From Bacteroidota bacterium (GTDB lineage: Bacteria; Bacteroidota; Bacteroidia; Cytophagales; Cytophagaceae), in contig JAEWYS010000004.1 of the NCBI GenBank assembly GCA_023458555.1, positions 248,001 through 312,000 of the forward strand: a DNA stretch of 64,000 nt, given 5' to 3'. Positions within the stretch are counted from its first letter, which is position 1; the number at the start of each line of letters is the position of its first letter. Position numbers and translations under genes: made by a program. This document shows, in pieces, positions 7,933 through 16,620 of this stretch. Under the pieces are notes generated by a model. The model made no database searches. It was not told the DNA's origin and saw only the letters and a program-made list of their open reading frames with translations.

Positions 7933-9225
7933 TTAGTTAAAGTGATATATAAATTTTTTTAATATATTTCTGCAATTGGTATCAATGGATGCTGCCGGAG
8001 GCTTCTTTGCAGTTCCGGAACCTTCGGTATCTGCATATTCATCCGGCATAGCCATAGCTGCTTCTTCATGCCCTGGGTCAAAGATTTCCTGTATCCATTG
8101 CCGGTGCCTGTACACCAGTGCACTATACCAGGATCTGCCGTAATCATCAAAACAAATGCCTGAAGCTGTCAGATCCGGAGTGACAATCATAAATGCATCG
8201 GCCCCGCAATTCCGCATTCGTATCAGCTGATTTATATGACAGCCCTGACAGGAAACCAATATGCGAATCTGATCTCTCAGACAAAGCCCTTCAAGCTCCC
8301 GGTCTATAAATGTCAGATACCGGTAAAGCGCTCCGGGTGTATCAACCTTTTCCGGACTGTATTCAACTATGACAAAATCCGGTGTGATATTACACTCCCA
8401 GATTTTCCTGCATAATTCCCTGGCATAACTTTCGTCATTCATCTCAAGACGGAATCCTGTGGGTTTCCCTCCGGACAGTTGCCGTAGCTCTTTCAGCAAT
8501 TCCAGCAAACGATTGTCATAATCCCGGTATACACCATTTTTTACAACCGGTTGTTTCAGACATAACTCCACAACCTTGACAGATGGTTGTATCAGATTCT
8601 TTTTTATTCCGTTTCTATCAGCTAACCCTTCTGCTACTTCGTCGGGCGATACGAGCAAGCGCAACCAGTTATTCCCGTGCCGGGCTTCCGACAGATGCAA
8701 TGCATTCACTGAACAGCTAAATCCGGATGTCCAGGAGGCCATTCCCAAATCCCGAAGAAAACCGGAAACCGGTTTATGCTCCGGCAGTATTTCCATATTG
8801 CATACGCTGGTCCAGTACGGAAGCAAACATTGCCGGCTGCCGACTCTGATACCTTTCTTTCTCCTGCCTGCTTTCAAAAACATTTCGGAAAAAGTAAATC
8901 CGAGGATTTTATCCGGCTCAACCCAATGAAGATCTCCGGAAAAATTATCTTCGCGCAAACCCACAAACAATCGACTGTTACTCAGTATTCTTTCATTACC
9001 TATACGCCTCAGACGAATCTGACCGATAAGAACACCTACCGATATCATAATAGACAAAATCACCAATAATCCGGACTGTCCCCATACAGCCAATCCCAAT
9101 ACCAGCAGATTAGCAGCAAAGACCGACCATAAACCGATGCCTGATATGGCGCCGGAGTATATTCTCAGCATAATTACTAACAGATAAATTGAAGTGCAGC
9201 CGGTTTCAAGCTTAGATGTCCCCAA
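7933..9225 (-). CDS. Degenerate FMN-binding glutamate-synthase-like membrane protein
   Basis: The 430-residue protein has two hydrophobic segments near residues 28-70 and a soluble rest. The soluble part follows the layout of stand-alone glutamate-synthase-domain proteins (YerD type): SFSxSVNAL near 170, PSVKVVELCLKQ, then SGGKPTGFRLEM near 255, PDFVIVEYSP near 283, and LRDQIRILVSCQGCHINQL followed by a GADA segment near 335-355. The glycine-rich FMN loop (normally EGGTGA) and the cysteines of the 3Fe-4S site are missing; the position reads VEYSPEKVDTPGALY and TPDLTASGICFDD. It is therefore probably an inactive relative. The homology is read by eye and could be wrong in detail. Confidence 0.6.
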   Translation of the reverse strand: MGTSKLETGCTSIYLLVIMLRIYSGAISGIGLWSVFAANLLVLGLAVWGQSGLLVILSIMISVGVLIGQIRLRRIGNERILSNSRLFVGLREDNFSGDLHWVEPDKILGFTFSEMFLKAGRRKKGIRVGSRQCLLPYWTSVCNMEILPEHKPVSGFLRDLGMASWTSGFSCSVNALHLSEARHGNNWLRLLVSPDEVAEGLADRNGIKKNLIQPSVKVVELCLKQPVVKNGVYRDYDNRLLELLKELRQLSGGKPTGFRLEMNDESYARELCRKIWECNITPDFVIVEYSPEKVDTPGALYRYLTFIDRELEGLCLRDQIRILVSCQGCHINQLIRMRNCGADAFMIVTPDLTASGICFDDYGRSWYSALVYRHRQWIQEIFDPGHEEAAMAMPDEYADTEGSGTAKKPPAASIDTNCRNILKKFIYHFN

Positions 9226-9520
9226 GCCTCAGGATATAAAATGGCTCGGGGCTTAATAAATGAAGTCTTTGCAGGGAGCAAAAACTATAGTCTGAATAGT
9301 ATTGGTATCCGTCTTATACATACAAACAGCATTTTCGGCCGGCAGGCATAGCGCCTCCCGGTTCCATTCCGGAAAAGTGTTATTTATATGTATAATGTTC
9401 ACGATGCAAGTATAACAAATTAATCAGGAATTTGTTCCCGAAACAACAAAATTGTATTATCAGCAATACAAGTTAATAAAAATAAAAGACTTAAGCAAGG
9501 CAGAGGCCTCTCCGAAGTAA
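9226..9520. other. Intergenic region without visible gene
   Basis: About 295 bases between two minus-strand genes. It should carry the promoter of the 7933-9225 gene, but I find only a weak -7 match on the minus strand (TTAATTTG near 9416-9423). Confidence 0.3.
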
Positions 9521-10198
9521 TCACTTCCGGTAATAACGCCTTTCCCAGAGTTTGTACCAGTTGCGGTTTATGGGATATCGCCTGTGCCGGGTTGCATTAT
9601 TAAACAGAAGAGCAATTACAAAAAGTATAGTCACACCGGAAATTACAGGACTAACAATATAGTAATAGCCCAAAGCATATATTTCTTCGGAGCCAATCAC
9701 TGCTATCAGGGCAGTGGCTCCACCCGGAGGATGCAGAGTTCTGGAAATCTGCATAATAACAATAGACAGAGCTACCGCCAGTGCGGCCATTAACCATATG
9801 TCAACCGGCAGATACTGACGGACAGTCACTCCGATAACAGCGCTGAGGATATGCCCGCCAATCAGATTGCGCGGCTGGGCCAGCGGACTATTGATCACTC
9901 CATATACCAAGACAGCAGTAGCTCCAAAAGAACCAATGAGAAGAATATTATCTGTGAGAGTAAACAGGCTGCCATGCAATAGCCCGATCAGACTTATTCC
10001 GGCAAAAGATCCTGCAAAAGTCCAGCAATGTTCCCTGAAATCAATCAGTGTTTCTTTGTAAAACACATAGCGGGCAATACGAAACCGCCGATGAATACCA
10101 TACCTGGCCGGTAAGGAATAATTATTTCTTCCCCATGCGGATCTGGTCGTATATAACCATTTCATGGCTGACTTATTTTTTCTTTCAACACTTTTCAT
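9521..10198 (-). CDS. HPP family integral membrane protein
   Basis: A 225-residue inner-membrane protein with four or five hydrophobic helices after a basic N-terminus of about 55 residues. The family-defining segment SRTLHPPGGATALIAV is present near residues 155-170. HPP proteins have been linked to nitrite transport in plastids and cyanobacteria; the function in Bacteroidota is not known. It follows the LysR gene with a nine-base gap, so the two are almost certainly co-transcribed. The true start may be an internal Met near residue 12 (MKWLY). Confidence 0.87.
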   Translation of the reverse strand: MKSVERKNKSAMKWLYTTRSAWGRNNYSLPARYGIHRRFRIARYVFYKETLIDFREHCWTFAGSFAGISLIGLLHGSLFTLTDNILLIGSFGATAVLVYGVINSPLAQPRNLIGGHILSAVIGVTVRQYLPVDIWLMAALAVALSIVIMQISRTLHPPGGATALIAVIGSEEIYALGYYYIVSPVISGVTILFVIALLFNNATRHRRYPINRNWYKLWERRYYRK

Positions 10199-10207
10199 TC
10201 ACCTGAA

Positions 10208-11104
10208 CTAACGCGGTACATCAAGTTGGATCTCTTCCTGTAAAAAACTGATAAAACTCTCAAAATAGAGCGGATATTCCTGATCCTTCATTTTGGCAAG
10301 GTATTGCTGTCTGTAAAAACCGTTTTTACCGACTCTGACGGTGTTTACTGCATGTGTTTTATATGGCTCAAAAGCCCACTGAGCCATCACCAGAACCCCC
10401 ATATCTGCTTTTACCATTTCGATCCCGGCTTCGGTAAGGGGTAAAACGATGAGCTCCCTGGGCTGAATTCCCTTAGGAGCGAGCAAATGCCGGTGTATAG
10501 AAACCGTATCCATTGGCAGCGAATGAATAATCAGGGCTACCTCTTTAAAATCTTCTGCCTCCACATACTCCTTGTTATTCCAGTAATGTCCGGGAGATAC
10601 CACCGCGCGCATCTCATCCGTAAAAAGCGGTACATATTCCAGTCCCTCTTTAAGCTCAGGATTACTGGTAATTGCAAGATCAAGCTCTCCTGCAATAAGC
10701 TTTTCCACCGGCCTGTGTGTCGCTTCAAAGACAATTTTTATTTCAACATTAGGAAAAATGGATTTGAACTTTTTCAGAACACGCGGAAGCCAGTGATAGC
10801 TGGTATAACATTCGGTACTAATCCGAATACTGCCTTTCTCTCCATTGGAAAGCTGGCGAATCTCCGTCTCTGTCTGGTCAATTTCTTTCAGCACACCAAT
10901 CGCCATTTCGTACATGCGCTGACCAGCAGGGGTTAATATCAGCTTTTTATTTCTCCTGAAAAATAACGGAGTTCCCAGATAGAGCTCTGCTTCTTTCAAC
11001 TGATAACTCAAAGCGCTTTGAGAAAGATGAAGCCGGTCAATTGCCCGGGTTATACTACCTTCCTCAACTATTGCCTTTATTAATCGCAGATACCTTAATT
11101 CCAT
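10208..11104 (-). CDS. LysR-family transcriptional regulator (MetR-like)
   Basis: A 298-residue LysR-type regulator. The winged helix-turn-helix is at residues 3-62, with ITRAIDRLHLSQSALSYQLK as the recognition part and LGTPLFFRRNKKLILTPAG after it. The rest is a periplasmic-binding-like effector domain. The overall wording (tight SALSYQLKE-AE, HRHLLAPKGIQPRE, RELIVLPLTEAGIEMVKADMG in the effector part) resembles MetR, which senses homocysteine, but no methionine gene is nearby. It is divergent from the DinB-family gene and upstream of the HPP gene, which it may control. Confidence 0.9.
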   Translation of the reverse strand: MELRYLRLIKAIVEEGSITRAIDRLHLSQSALSYQLKEAELYLGTPLFFRRNKKLILTPAGQRMYEMAIGVLKEIDQTETEIRQLSNGEKGSIRISTECYTSYHWLPRVLKKFKSIFPNVEIKIVFEATHRPVEKLIAGELDLAITSNPELKEGLEYVPLFTDEMRAVVSPGHYWNNKEYVEAEDFKEVALIIHSLPMDTVSIHRHLLAPKGIQPRELIVLPLTEAGIEMVKADMGVLVMAQWAFEPYKTHAVNTVRVGKNGFYRQQYLAKMKDQEYPLYFESFISFLQEEIQLDVPR

Positions 11105-11311
11105 AATTCAACAAGAACGCAAAATAACTCCAGGATATATCCGGAAACGCTGGTTTTGTATGAAAATATTTCATCAATACTTATCAGTATTTCTGATCGA
11201 TTGTTGCCCTTTCAAAAGAATAAACTTCTTCTCCAAAACTCTGCATCTACATTATCATTGATTATCCGTACATTTATTTAAACTTACTTTTAACCAACCA
11301 TTATTACGATC

Positions 11312-11833
11312 ATGCTTCTGTCACAGCTTCCTTTTATGCCTGCGTTTTATGACCAGTATATTCGTAAGGTTCCTGAATGTTCCCATCTGGATGCTTTGCA
11401 GTATTCCTGCGATCTCAGTCATTTTATTCCGGTCACAGCACTTGACAAACTTAAGCATTACAGCTATGCCCCCGAAAAATGGACTGTATCAGATATACTT
11501 CAGCATCTTATCGATACAGAAAGGATTCTATCCTATCGGGCATTACGTTTCGCCAGAAGCGATTCTTCCGTGTTATCCGGTTTTGACGAAAACGATTATG
11601 CCCGGCATGCAATGGCCAACCAGCGAAGCATTGAAGATTTGCTGAGTGAATACCAGCTGGTTCGGCAATCTTCCATCCATCTGTTTCGGAGCTTTTCTGA
11701 AACAATGCTCCTTCGCACCGGCATATGTTATGAGATAAAAGTATCTGTTGCCTCGCTGGCCTTTATCATCGCAGGTCATCCGGTACATCATATGCAGATC
11801 ATCGGTGAACGTTACATACCCAGCTCTGCATGA
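11312..11833 (+). CDS. DinB-family four-helix protein
   Basis: A 173-residue cytoplasmic protein of the DinB/YfiT metal-binding superfamily. It shows the usual EKWTVSDILQHLIDTERIL block (first His ligand), RSIEDLLSEY in the middle, and AGHPVHHMQIIGERYI near the C-terminus with the HxxH pair. Members include thiol transferases and many proteins without known function. It stands alone and diverges from the LysR gene with a 208-base shared upstream region; no clear -7 element was found there. Confidence 0.88.
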   Translation: MLLSQLPFMPAFYDQYIRKVPECSHLDALQYSCDLSHFIPVTALDKLKHYSYAPEKWTVSDILQHLIDTERILSYRALRFARSDSSVLSGFDENDYARHAMANQRSIEDLLSEYQLVRQSSIHLFRSFSETMLLRTGICYEIKVSVASLAFIIAGHPVHHMQIIGERYIPSSA

Positions 11834-11988
11834 AGCAATATAAGCCTCTTCTCTGATAAGAAATCGTCCGACGCCGAAACAAAGCGGATAAACAGGAGTA
11901 TTCCATAAGCCGGCTATGACGCTGATTTTTTTTGTTCCGGACAATGAATGGCCCGGCCGGGAGTTATCTTTTGCTTTGTAATCTGTCT

Positions 11989-13323
11989 ATGGATGATTTT
12001 CTTGCTGCCCGGTCCCAGATGGCAATGTCGCTCGGGTTTCATATAATTTTTGCCTGTGTAGGAATGGTCATGCCTTTTTTTATGGCCTCGGCGCATTTTC
12101 TTTATCTGAGAACAAAAAAGCCTTTGTATAAAGGATTGACCCGGGCATGGAGCCGGGGAGTAGCCCTGCTGTTTGCAACAGGTGCAGTAACAGGCACCAT
12201 GCTTTCTTTTGAACTTGGCTTGCTTTGGCCTGTTTTTATGCAGCATGCGGGGGGAATATTCGGCATGCCCTTTTCTCTCGAAGGAACCGCTTTTTTCATT
12301 GAAGCCATAGCTATTGGATTCTTTTTGTATGGCTGGGACCGCTTTCATCCCTGGTTTCACTGGGCAACAGGGCTTATAGTCGGGCTGAGCGGAGTTGCCT
12401 CCGGCATATTTGTCGTATCAGCCAATGCCTGGATGAACAGTCCCTCAGGCTTTGATTATGTAGACGGGCAGTATCTCAATATTGACCCTGTCAAAGCCAT
12501 GTTCAATGACGCGTGGTTTCCGCAGGCGCTTCATATGACACTGGCTGCTTTTACTGCAACAGGTTTTGCAGTAGCCGGACTTCATGCCTATATGGTGCTC
12601 AGGAATAAAAATATTGATTTTCACCTGCATGCCTTTCGTATTGCTGCATTCTGCGCCTGTGTGGCAGCACTTTTACAACCTCTCAGCGGAGATATTTCTG
12701 CCAAAAGTGTAGCCAAGAGACAACCGGCAAAACTTGCCGCCATGGAAGCGCATTTCAAAACAGAAGCGTACGCCCCCCTTATCATTGGCGGTATTCCGGA
12801 CGAAAGCACCGCTCAGGTACGGTATGGAATTAAAATCCCCGGACTACTGAGCTTTCTGGCACATGGAAATCCTGCAAAACCTGTTACCGGACTTCTCGAT
12901 ATTCCGCCGGATCAAAGACCGCCGATTACAGTTACTCATTATGCCTTTCAGCTTATGATCGGCATTGGGATTCTGCTTTGCCTGCTTTCGGCTACATATC
13001 TGCTTGCTCTGACCATAAAAAAACACTGGCTCACCAGACGCTGGCTTCTTAAACTTTTTGTCGGGGCGACACCTCTGGGGTATATAGCTCTGGAAGCTGG
13101 ATGGGTAGTGACAGAGGTCGGACGTCAGCCCTGGATCATCTATGGCATCATGCGTACTGCTGATGCTGTAACACCGATGCCTGGTATCCGATACTCATTC
13201 TATTTCTTCACTCTGGTATTTATCTCCTTGTCTGTTATTGTAGTCTATCTTATGTACCGCCAGATCAGCATGACAGGTCGTCTTTACGATCCCGATGATC
13301 CGGATTATAATCCTGTAAAATAA
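11989..13323 (+). CDS. cydA: Cytochrome bd ubiquinol oxidase subunit I
   Basis: Haem-bearing subunit of the bd-type terminal oxidase, which reduces oxygen with quinol at high affinity. I place the start at 11989 because MDDFLAARSQMAMSLGFH is the canonical N-terminus, with the haem ligand His18; the frame is open further upstream. Other markers are QALHMTLAAFTATGFAVAGLHAY, the Q-loop end GLLDIPPDQRPP, and EVGRQPWIIYGIMRTADAVTP. At 444 residues it has the short Q-loop. cydB starts five bases after the stop. No cydX or cydCD gene is visible. Confidence 0.96.
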   Translation: MDDFLAARSQMAMSLGFHIIFACVGMVMPFFMASAHFLYLRTKKPLYKGLTRAWSRGVALLFATGAVTGTMLSFELGLLWPVFMQHAGGIFGMPFSLEGTAFFIEAIAIGFFLYGWDRFHPWFHWATGLIVGLSGVASGIFVVSANAWMNSPSGFDYVDGQYLNIDPVKAMFNDAWFPQALHMTLAAFTATGFAVAGLHAYMVLRNKNIDFHLHAFRIAAFCACVAALLQPLSGDISAKSVAKRQPAKLAAMEAHFKTEAYAPLIIGGIPDESTAQVRYGIKIPGLLSFLAHGNPAKPVTGLLDIPPDQRPPITVTHYAFQLMIGIGILLCLLSATYLLALTIKKHWLTRRWLLKLFVGATPLGYIALEAGWVVTEVGRQPWIIYGIMRTADAVTPMPGIRYSFYFFTLVFISLSVIVVYLMYRQISMTGRLYDPDDPDYNPVK

Positions 13324-13328
13324 GCTCT

Positions 13329-14354
13329 ATGCTATACATTGTAATTGCCTATCTGTGGGCATCCATATGTCTGTATCTGTTGCTGGGCGGCGCTGATTTC
13401 GGCGCCGGCATTGTTGAGTTTGTAAGCCGGGGCAGTGATCGTCAGAGGGTACGCCGTATTATGTACCGTGCCATTGGCCCCGTATGGGAAGCCAATCATA
13501 TGTGGCTCATCATTGCTATCGTTATACTCTTCGCAGGTTTTCCTCTTATTTACAGCACTATTTCTACCTATATGCATATTCCTCTTGTTTTGATGCTCCT
13601 CGGAATAATAGCCAGAGGTACTGCCTTTTCGTTCCGTAATTATGATGCAGTGCAGGACGACTTACAATCAGTCTATAGCCATATTTTTACTCTGGCAAGC
13701 CTGGTCACTCCGTTTTTTCTGGGCGTTATCGCGGCAGCAACTATTTCGGGATCAATAGACCACCATACCGGAGGTTTCCTTTCATCCTATGTATTCAGCT
13801 GGCTAAATCCGTTTGGCATAGCCACCGGCTTATTTACAATAGCCATATGCGGATACCTTGCTTCTGTCTATATTGTAGGAATGCTTTCAGACCCATATGA
13901 TATCCGCCTGATGACAGCAAACATAAAACGTTTTATCTGCATCGCAATAATTCTGGGAACATTGGTTTTTTTCATTGCCTATCTTCAGCGTATCTCTCTA
14001 TTGATCCGTGTATTTGGAAGTATCACAGGGCAAGCTGCTATTGCACTGGCTACGCTGTCTCTGATTGTACAATTCGTATTATTCAAAGGAAAACATTATC
14101 TGCGTATGCGTTTTATCGCTGCTTTTCAGATTGTCATGATATTGCTGGCCGTCATTTTTCAACATTACCCTGTTTTCCTTTCTTTTCGGGATGGCTCAGC
14201 TCTGTCTCTTTCTCAAGACGAAAATAACCGGGCCGCCATTCATTTTCTGGGACTAGCTTTGCTGTCCGGAAGTGTATTGATATTACCGGCATTATTCTAT
14301 CTGATGTATTCATTTGATAAAAAAAGAATTGCATCATCATCTCCCTCCAAGTAA
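13329..14354 (+). CDS. cydB: Cytochrome bd ubiquinol oxidase subunit II
   Basis: The 341-residue membrane partner of CydA. The N-terminal LYLLLGGADFGAGIVEF is diagnostic of CydB, followed by PVWEANHMWLIIAIVILFAGFP and AFSFRNYD segments. About eight hydrophobic helices are visible. The gene is five bases downstream of cydA. The oxidase supports growth at low oxygen and resists nitric oxide; the two Crp/Fnr regulators in this window lie 38 kb away and no FNR-type box is seen before cydA. Confidence 0.95.
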   Translation: MLYIVIAYLWASICLYLLLGGADFGAGIVEFVSRGSDRQRVRRIMYRAIGPVWEANHMWLIIAIVILFAGFPLIYSTISTYMHIPLVLMLLGIIARGTAFSFRNYDAVQDDLQSVYSHIFTLASLVTPFFLGVIAAATISGSIDHHTGGFLSSYVFSWLNPFGIATGLFTIAICGYLASVYIVGMLSDPYDIRLMTANIKRFICIAIILGTLVFFIAYLQRISLLIRVFGSITGQAAIALATLSLIVQFVLFKGKHYLRMRFIAAFQIVMILLAVIFQHYPVFLSFRDGSALSLSQDENNRAAIHFLGLALLSGSVLILPALFYLMYSFDKKRIASSSPSK

Positions 14355-14443
14355 ATATAACACAATTCAACAGGTAACTGCATATACAGGATACAACCGT
14401 ATTTCAATTGTTATATCCATTAATAAAGTCTGATAAATAAAAA

Positions 14444-14489
14444 TGCAACATTGATGCATTTTTATTTATATATTTGCAACTGTGTTGCA
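14444..14489 (+). promoter_or_regulatory. Tandem palindromic operators bracketing a promoter
   Basis: TGCAAC-ATT-GATGCA (14444-14458, one mismatch) and TGCAAC-TGT-GTTGCA (14475-14489, perfect) share a 6-3-6 architecture with flanking A and T. Their centres are 31 bases apart, close to three helical turns. Between and overlapping them is TATATTTG (14469-14476), an exact -7 element, so the second palindrome covers the predicted start near 14480. This is the layout of a metal-responsive Fur/Zur-type repressor site. The Fur-family gene 1.4 kb downstream is the obvious candidate, but that is inference. Confidence 0.7.
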
Positions 14490-14509
14490 TTTGTAAACTT
14501 AACGATCAG

Positions 14510-15709
14510 ATGAAAAAATTACCCGTAACTGTACTCAGTGGCTTTCTGGGTGCAGGAAAAACAACATTACTTAATCATATACTTCACAACAAGACCGGGC
14601 TAAAAGTGGCAGTTATTGTCAATGACATGAGCGAAATAAACATTGATGCTCAACTGGTGGAAAACTCCGGCTCTCTTTCCAGAACAGATGAAAAGCTGGT
14701 GGAGATGAGCAATGGATGCATATGCTGCACGCTGAGAGAAGATCTGATGCTTGAAGTGGAACGCCTGGCACTGGAAAACCGGTTCGATTATCTGCTCATC
14801 GAAAGTACAGGTATATCAGAGCCTGTTCCGATTGCACAGACTTTTTCATTCCGGGATGAAGAAAAAAATATTGATCTAAGCCAGTTTAGCTATATTGACA
14901 CAATGGTTACCGTGGTGGACGCCTATAATTTTTCCAATGATTTTGGAAGTCACGACCTGCTCATGGACAGGAAGCTGACAGATATGGAAGGTGATCATCG
15001 TACCATTGTCAATCTGCTGACCGACCAGATTGAGTTTGCAGATGTACTCATTTTAAACAAAACTGATCTCGTCTCAGAAGACACAATGGGCCTGCTGTCC
15101 GCAGCCCTGCACCGCCTGAATCCCCGAGCACGTATAATAAAGGCATCCTACGGTCAGATAGAACCTGAACAGATTCTCAATACGGGGCTTTTTAACTATG
15201 AACAGGCTGAGCAAAGCGCCGGCTGGATTGAAGAGCTAAAGAAAGTTAAGCACCAGCCGGAAACCGATGCTTATGGTATCAGTTCTTTTGTTTTTCGCAA
15301 CCCCACCCCCTTCCATCCACAGCGTTTCCGGGAATATATCGAAAATAACTTTCCCGGCTCTGTAATCCGTAGTAAGGGTCTTTTCTGGCTTGCCTCACGT
15401 CCTGCTCAGGCGCTGATATGGAGCCAGGCCGGCGGATCTCTGCGTGCAGACAATGGTGGTGTGTGGTGGGCAAGCATGTCATTTGACGAACGTATTCGCT
15501 ATCCTTCTTTTATTCATAACCGTGATCTCATAGAGAAAAAATGGCATAAAGTATTTGGAGACCGAAAAAATGAGCTGGTTTTTATCGGCCAGGATATGAA
15601 TGAAGAACTGATTCGCCATGAACTGGAATCCTGTCTTTGTACGGACAAAGAAATTGATATGATTAACTGGAAAAAAGGCAGTACGGACTGCTGGCCGGAG
15701 ATGAACTGA
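14510..15709 (+). CDS. COG0523 (CobW/YciC/ZigA) metallochaperone GTPase
   Basis: A 399-residue G3E-family GTPase. The Walker A motif is GFLGAGKTTLLNHIL (residues 10-24), the metal-binding CxCC is in NGCICCTLREDL, Walker B-like LLIESTGISEPVPIAQTF follows, and the base motif is LNKTD. A CobW C-terminal domain with VWWASM ends the protein. Members deliver zinc or other metals to client enzymes and are often induced by zinc starvation. I start at 14510 because the frame upstream overlaps the promoter and operator. The double palindrome at 14444-14489 suggests metal-dependent repression. Confidence 0.92.
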   Translation: MKKLPVTVLSGFLGAGKTTLLNHILHNKTGLKVAVIVNDMSEINIDAQLVENSGSLSRTDEKLVEMSNGCICCTLREDLMLEVERLALENRFDYLLIESTGISEPVPIAQTFSFRDEEKNIDLSQFSYIDTMVTVVDAYNFSNDFGSHDLLMDRKLTDMEGDHRTIVNLLTDQIEFADVLILNKTDLVSEDTMGLLSAALHRLNPRARIIKASYGQIEPEQILNTGLFNYEQAEQSAGWIEELKKVKHQPETDAYGISSFVFRNPTPFHPQRFREYIENNFPGSVIRSKGLFWLASRPAQALIWSQAGGSLRADNGGVWWASMSFDERIRYPSFIHNRDLIEKKWHKVFGDRKNELVFIGQDMNEELIRHELESCLCTDKEIDMINWKKGSTDCWPEMN

Positions 15710-15858
15710 TTTAATATTCCCGTGATTTCTCCCGGCGGACAGGCTCATTTGTTATAGTCTGTCCTGTCTCATATTATCATCGGAAGTCTAATCTCTTTTG
15801 TGAGGACACCTGTTTCTTTCGGGTAGCTAATTAAAATTCCTTTTGATCTTTTTTGTTG

Positions 15859-15866
15859 TATTTTTG
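15859..15866 (+). promoter_or_regulatory. Promoter -7 element of the Fur-family gene
   Basis: TATTTTTG matches TAnnTTTG. The predicted start near 15870 lies after an upstream in-frame Met codon, which decides in favour of translation from 15889. Confidence 0.5.
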
Positions 15867-15888
15867 TTTCAGTAATAAAAGTACATCC

Positions 15889-16326
15889 ATGTTTTCTTCC
15901 GAGCATCTGCAGCCTGAAGAGATTCTCAGGCAACACGAACTGAAAGCTACTGCGCAACGCATTGCCGTACTCAGTACTTTTCTAAAGAAGGACAAAGTAC
16001 TCACGCTGGCCGAGATCAGCAAACTACTTGGCGCTGATTTCGATCGCATCACGTTGTACCGGACATTGAATGCTTTTGAAGAAAACGGATTGATTCATAA
16101 GATTCCGGACAAATCCGGCAATGCAAGCTATGCACTTTGTAAACACGAGTCGGTTGCACACACACATAATGATAACCATGTCCATTTTAAGTGTACCAGG
16201 TGTGAGTTAACGGTATGCCTTGAAGAAATAGCTATCCCGGAGATCCACGTACCTAAGCCATACCATGCCGTACGGTTTAATTTTCTGGTGGAGGGATTGT
16301 GTGAGAAATGTATCCGTAAGAACTAA
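15889..16326 (+). CDS. Fur-family metal-dependent regulator (Zur-like candidate)
   Basis: A 145-residue Fur-superfamily repressor. The DNA-binding part carries LKATAQRIAVLSTFLK and DRITLYRTLNAFEENGLIHK. The metal-sensing His cluster is VAHTHNDNHVHFKCTRCE, and the structural zinc site is made by CTRC and a C-terminal CEKC. The start at 15889 removes an unlikely N-terminal extension that would lie upstream of the promoter. It follows a COG0523 GTPase gene with a 179-base gap; together with the operators upstream of that gene this points to zinc homeostasis, although Fur, PerR or Zur cannot be separated by sequence alone. Confidence 0.9.
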   Translation: MFSSEHLQPEEILRQHELKATAQRIAVLSTFLKKDKVLTLAEISKLLGADFDRITLYRTLNAFEENGLIHKIPDKSGNASYALCKHESVAHTHNDNHVHFKCTRCELTVCLEEIAIPEIHVPKPYHAVRFNFLVEGLCEKCIRKN

Positions 16327-16540
16327 CGTTTTGCTCATTAACAGTGAACCATCCTTCTGATTGGTGACTGTCCAACCGCAACTTATTACCAATCTGGTTT
16401 CCGTCTTTTCTTAAGCCCACCTCTTTTCTATAACACATGGCCATTACTTGAAACATGTCCCATGTACCTTCATAACATCTACTATTCCATGTATACACTC
16501 CAAAGACTTGCCGTTTATCATTCCCTATAATTTCCTTCAT
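16277..16540 (-). CDS. Possible small protein, unrecognised
   Basis: An 87-codon frame on the minus strand fills the gap between the Fur-family and phosphopantetheinyl-transferase genes and overlaps the last 50 bases of the Fur gene. Its composition is protein-like (three Trp, TWDMFQVMAMCYRKEVGL, SEGWFTVNEQN), but its AGA and GGA codon use differs from neighbouring genes. No promoter or homologous family is recognised. It could be a real lineage-specific gene or a chance frame. Confidence 0.35.
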   Translation of the reverse strand: MKEIIGNDKRQVFGVYTWNSRCYEGTWDMFQVMAMCYRKEVGLRKDGNQIGNKLRLDSHQSEGWFTVNEQNVSSYGYISHTIPPPEN

Positions 16541-16620
16541 ACAAAACCCTAAATCATTAGCTCTCTCGTTATTTCTTAAGATAAAAGAATTATTGATGAA
16601 CTATGACAAATTCCGAAATC

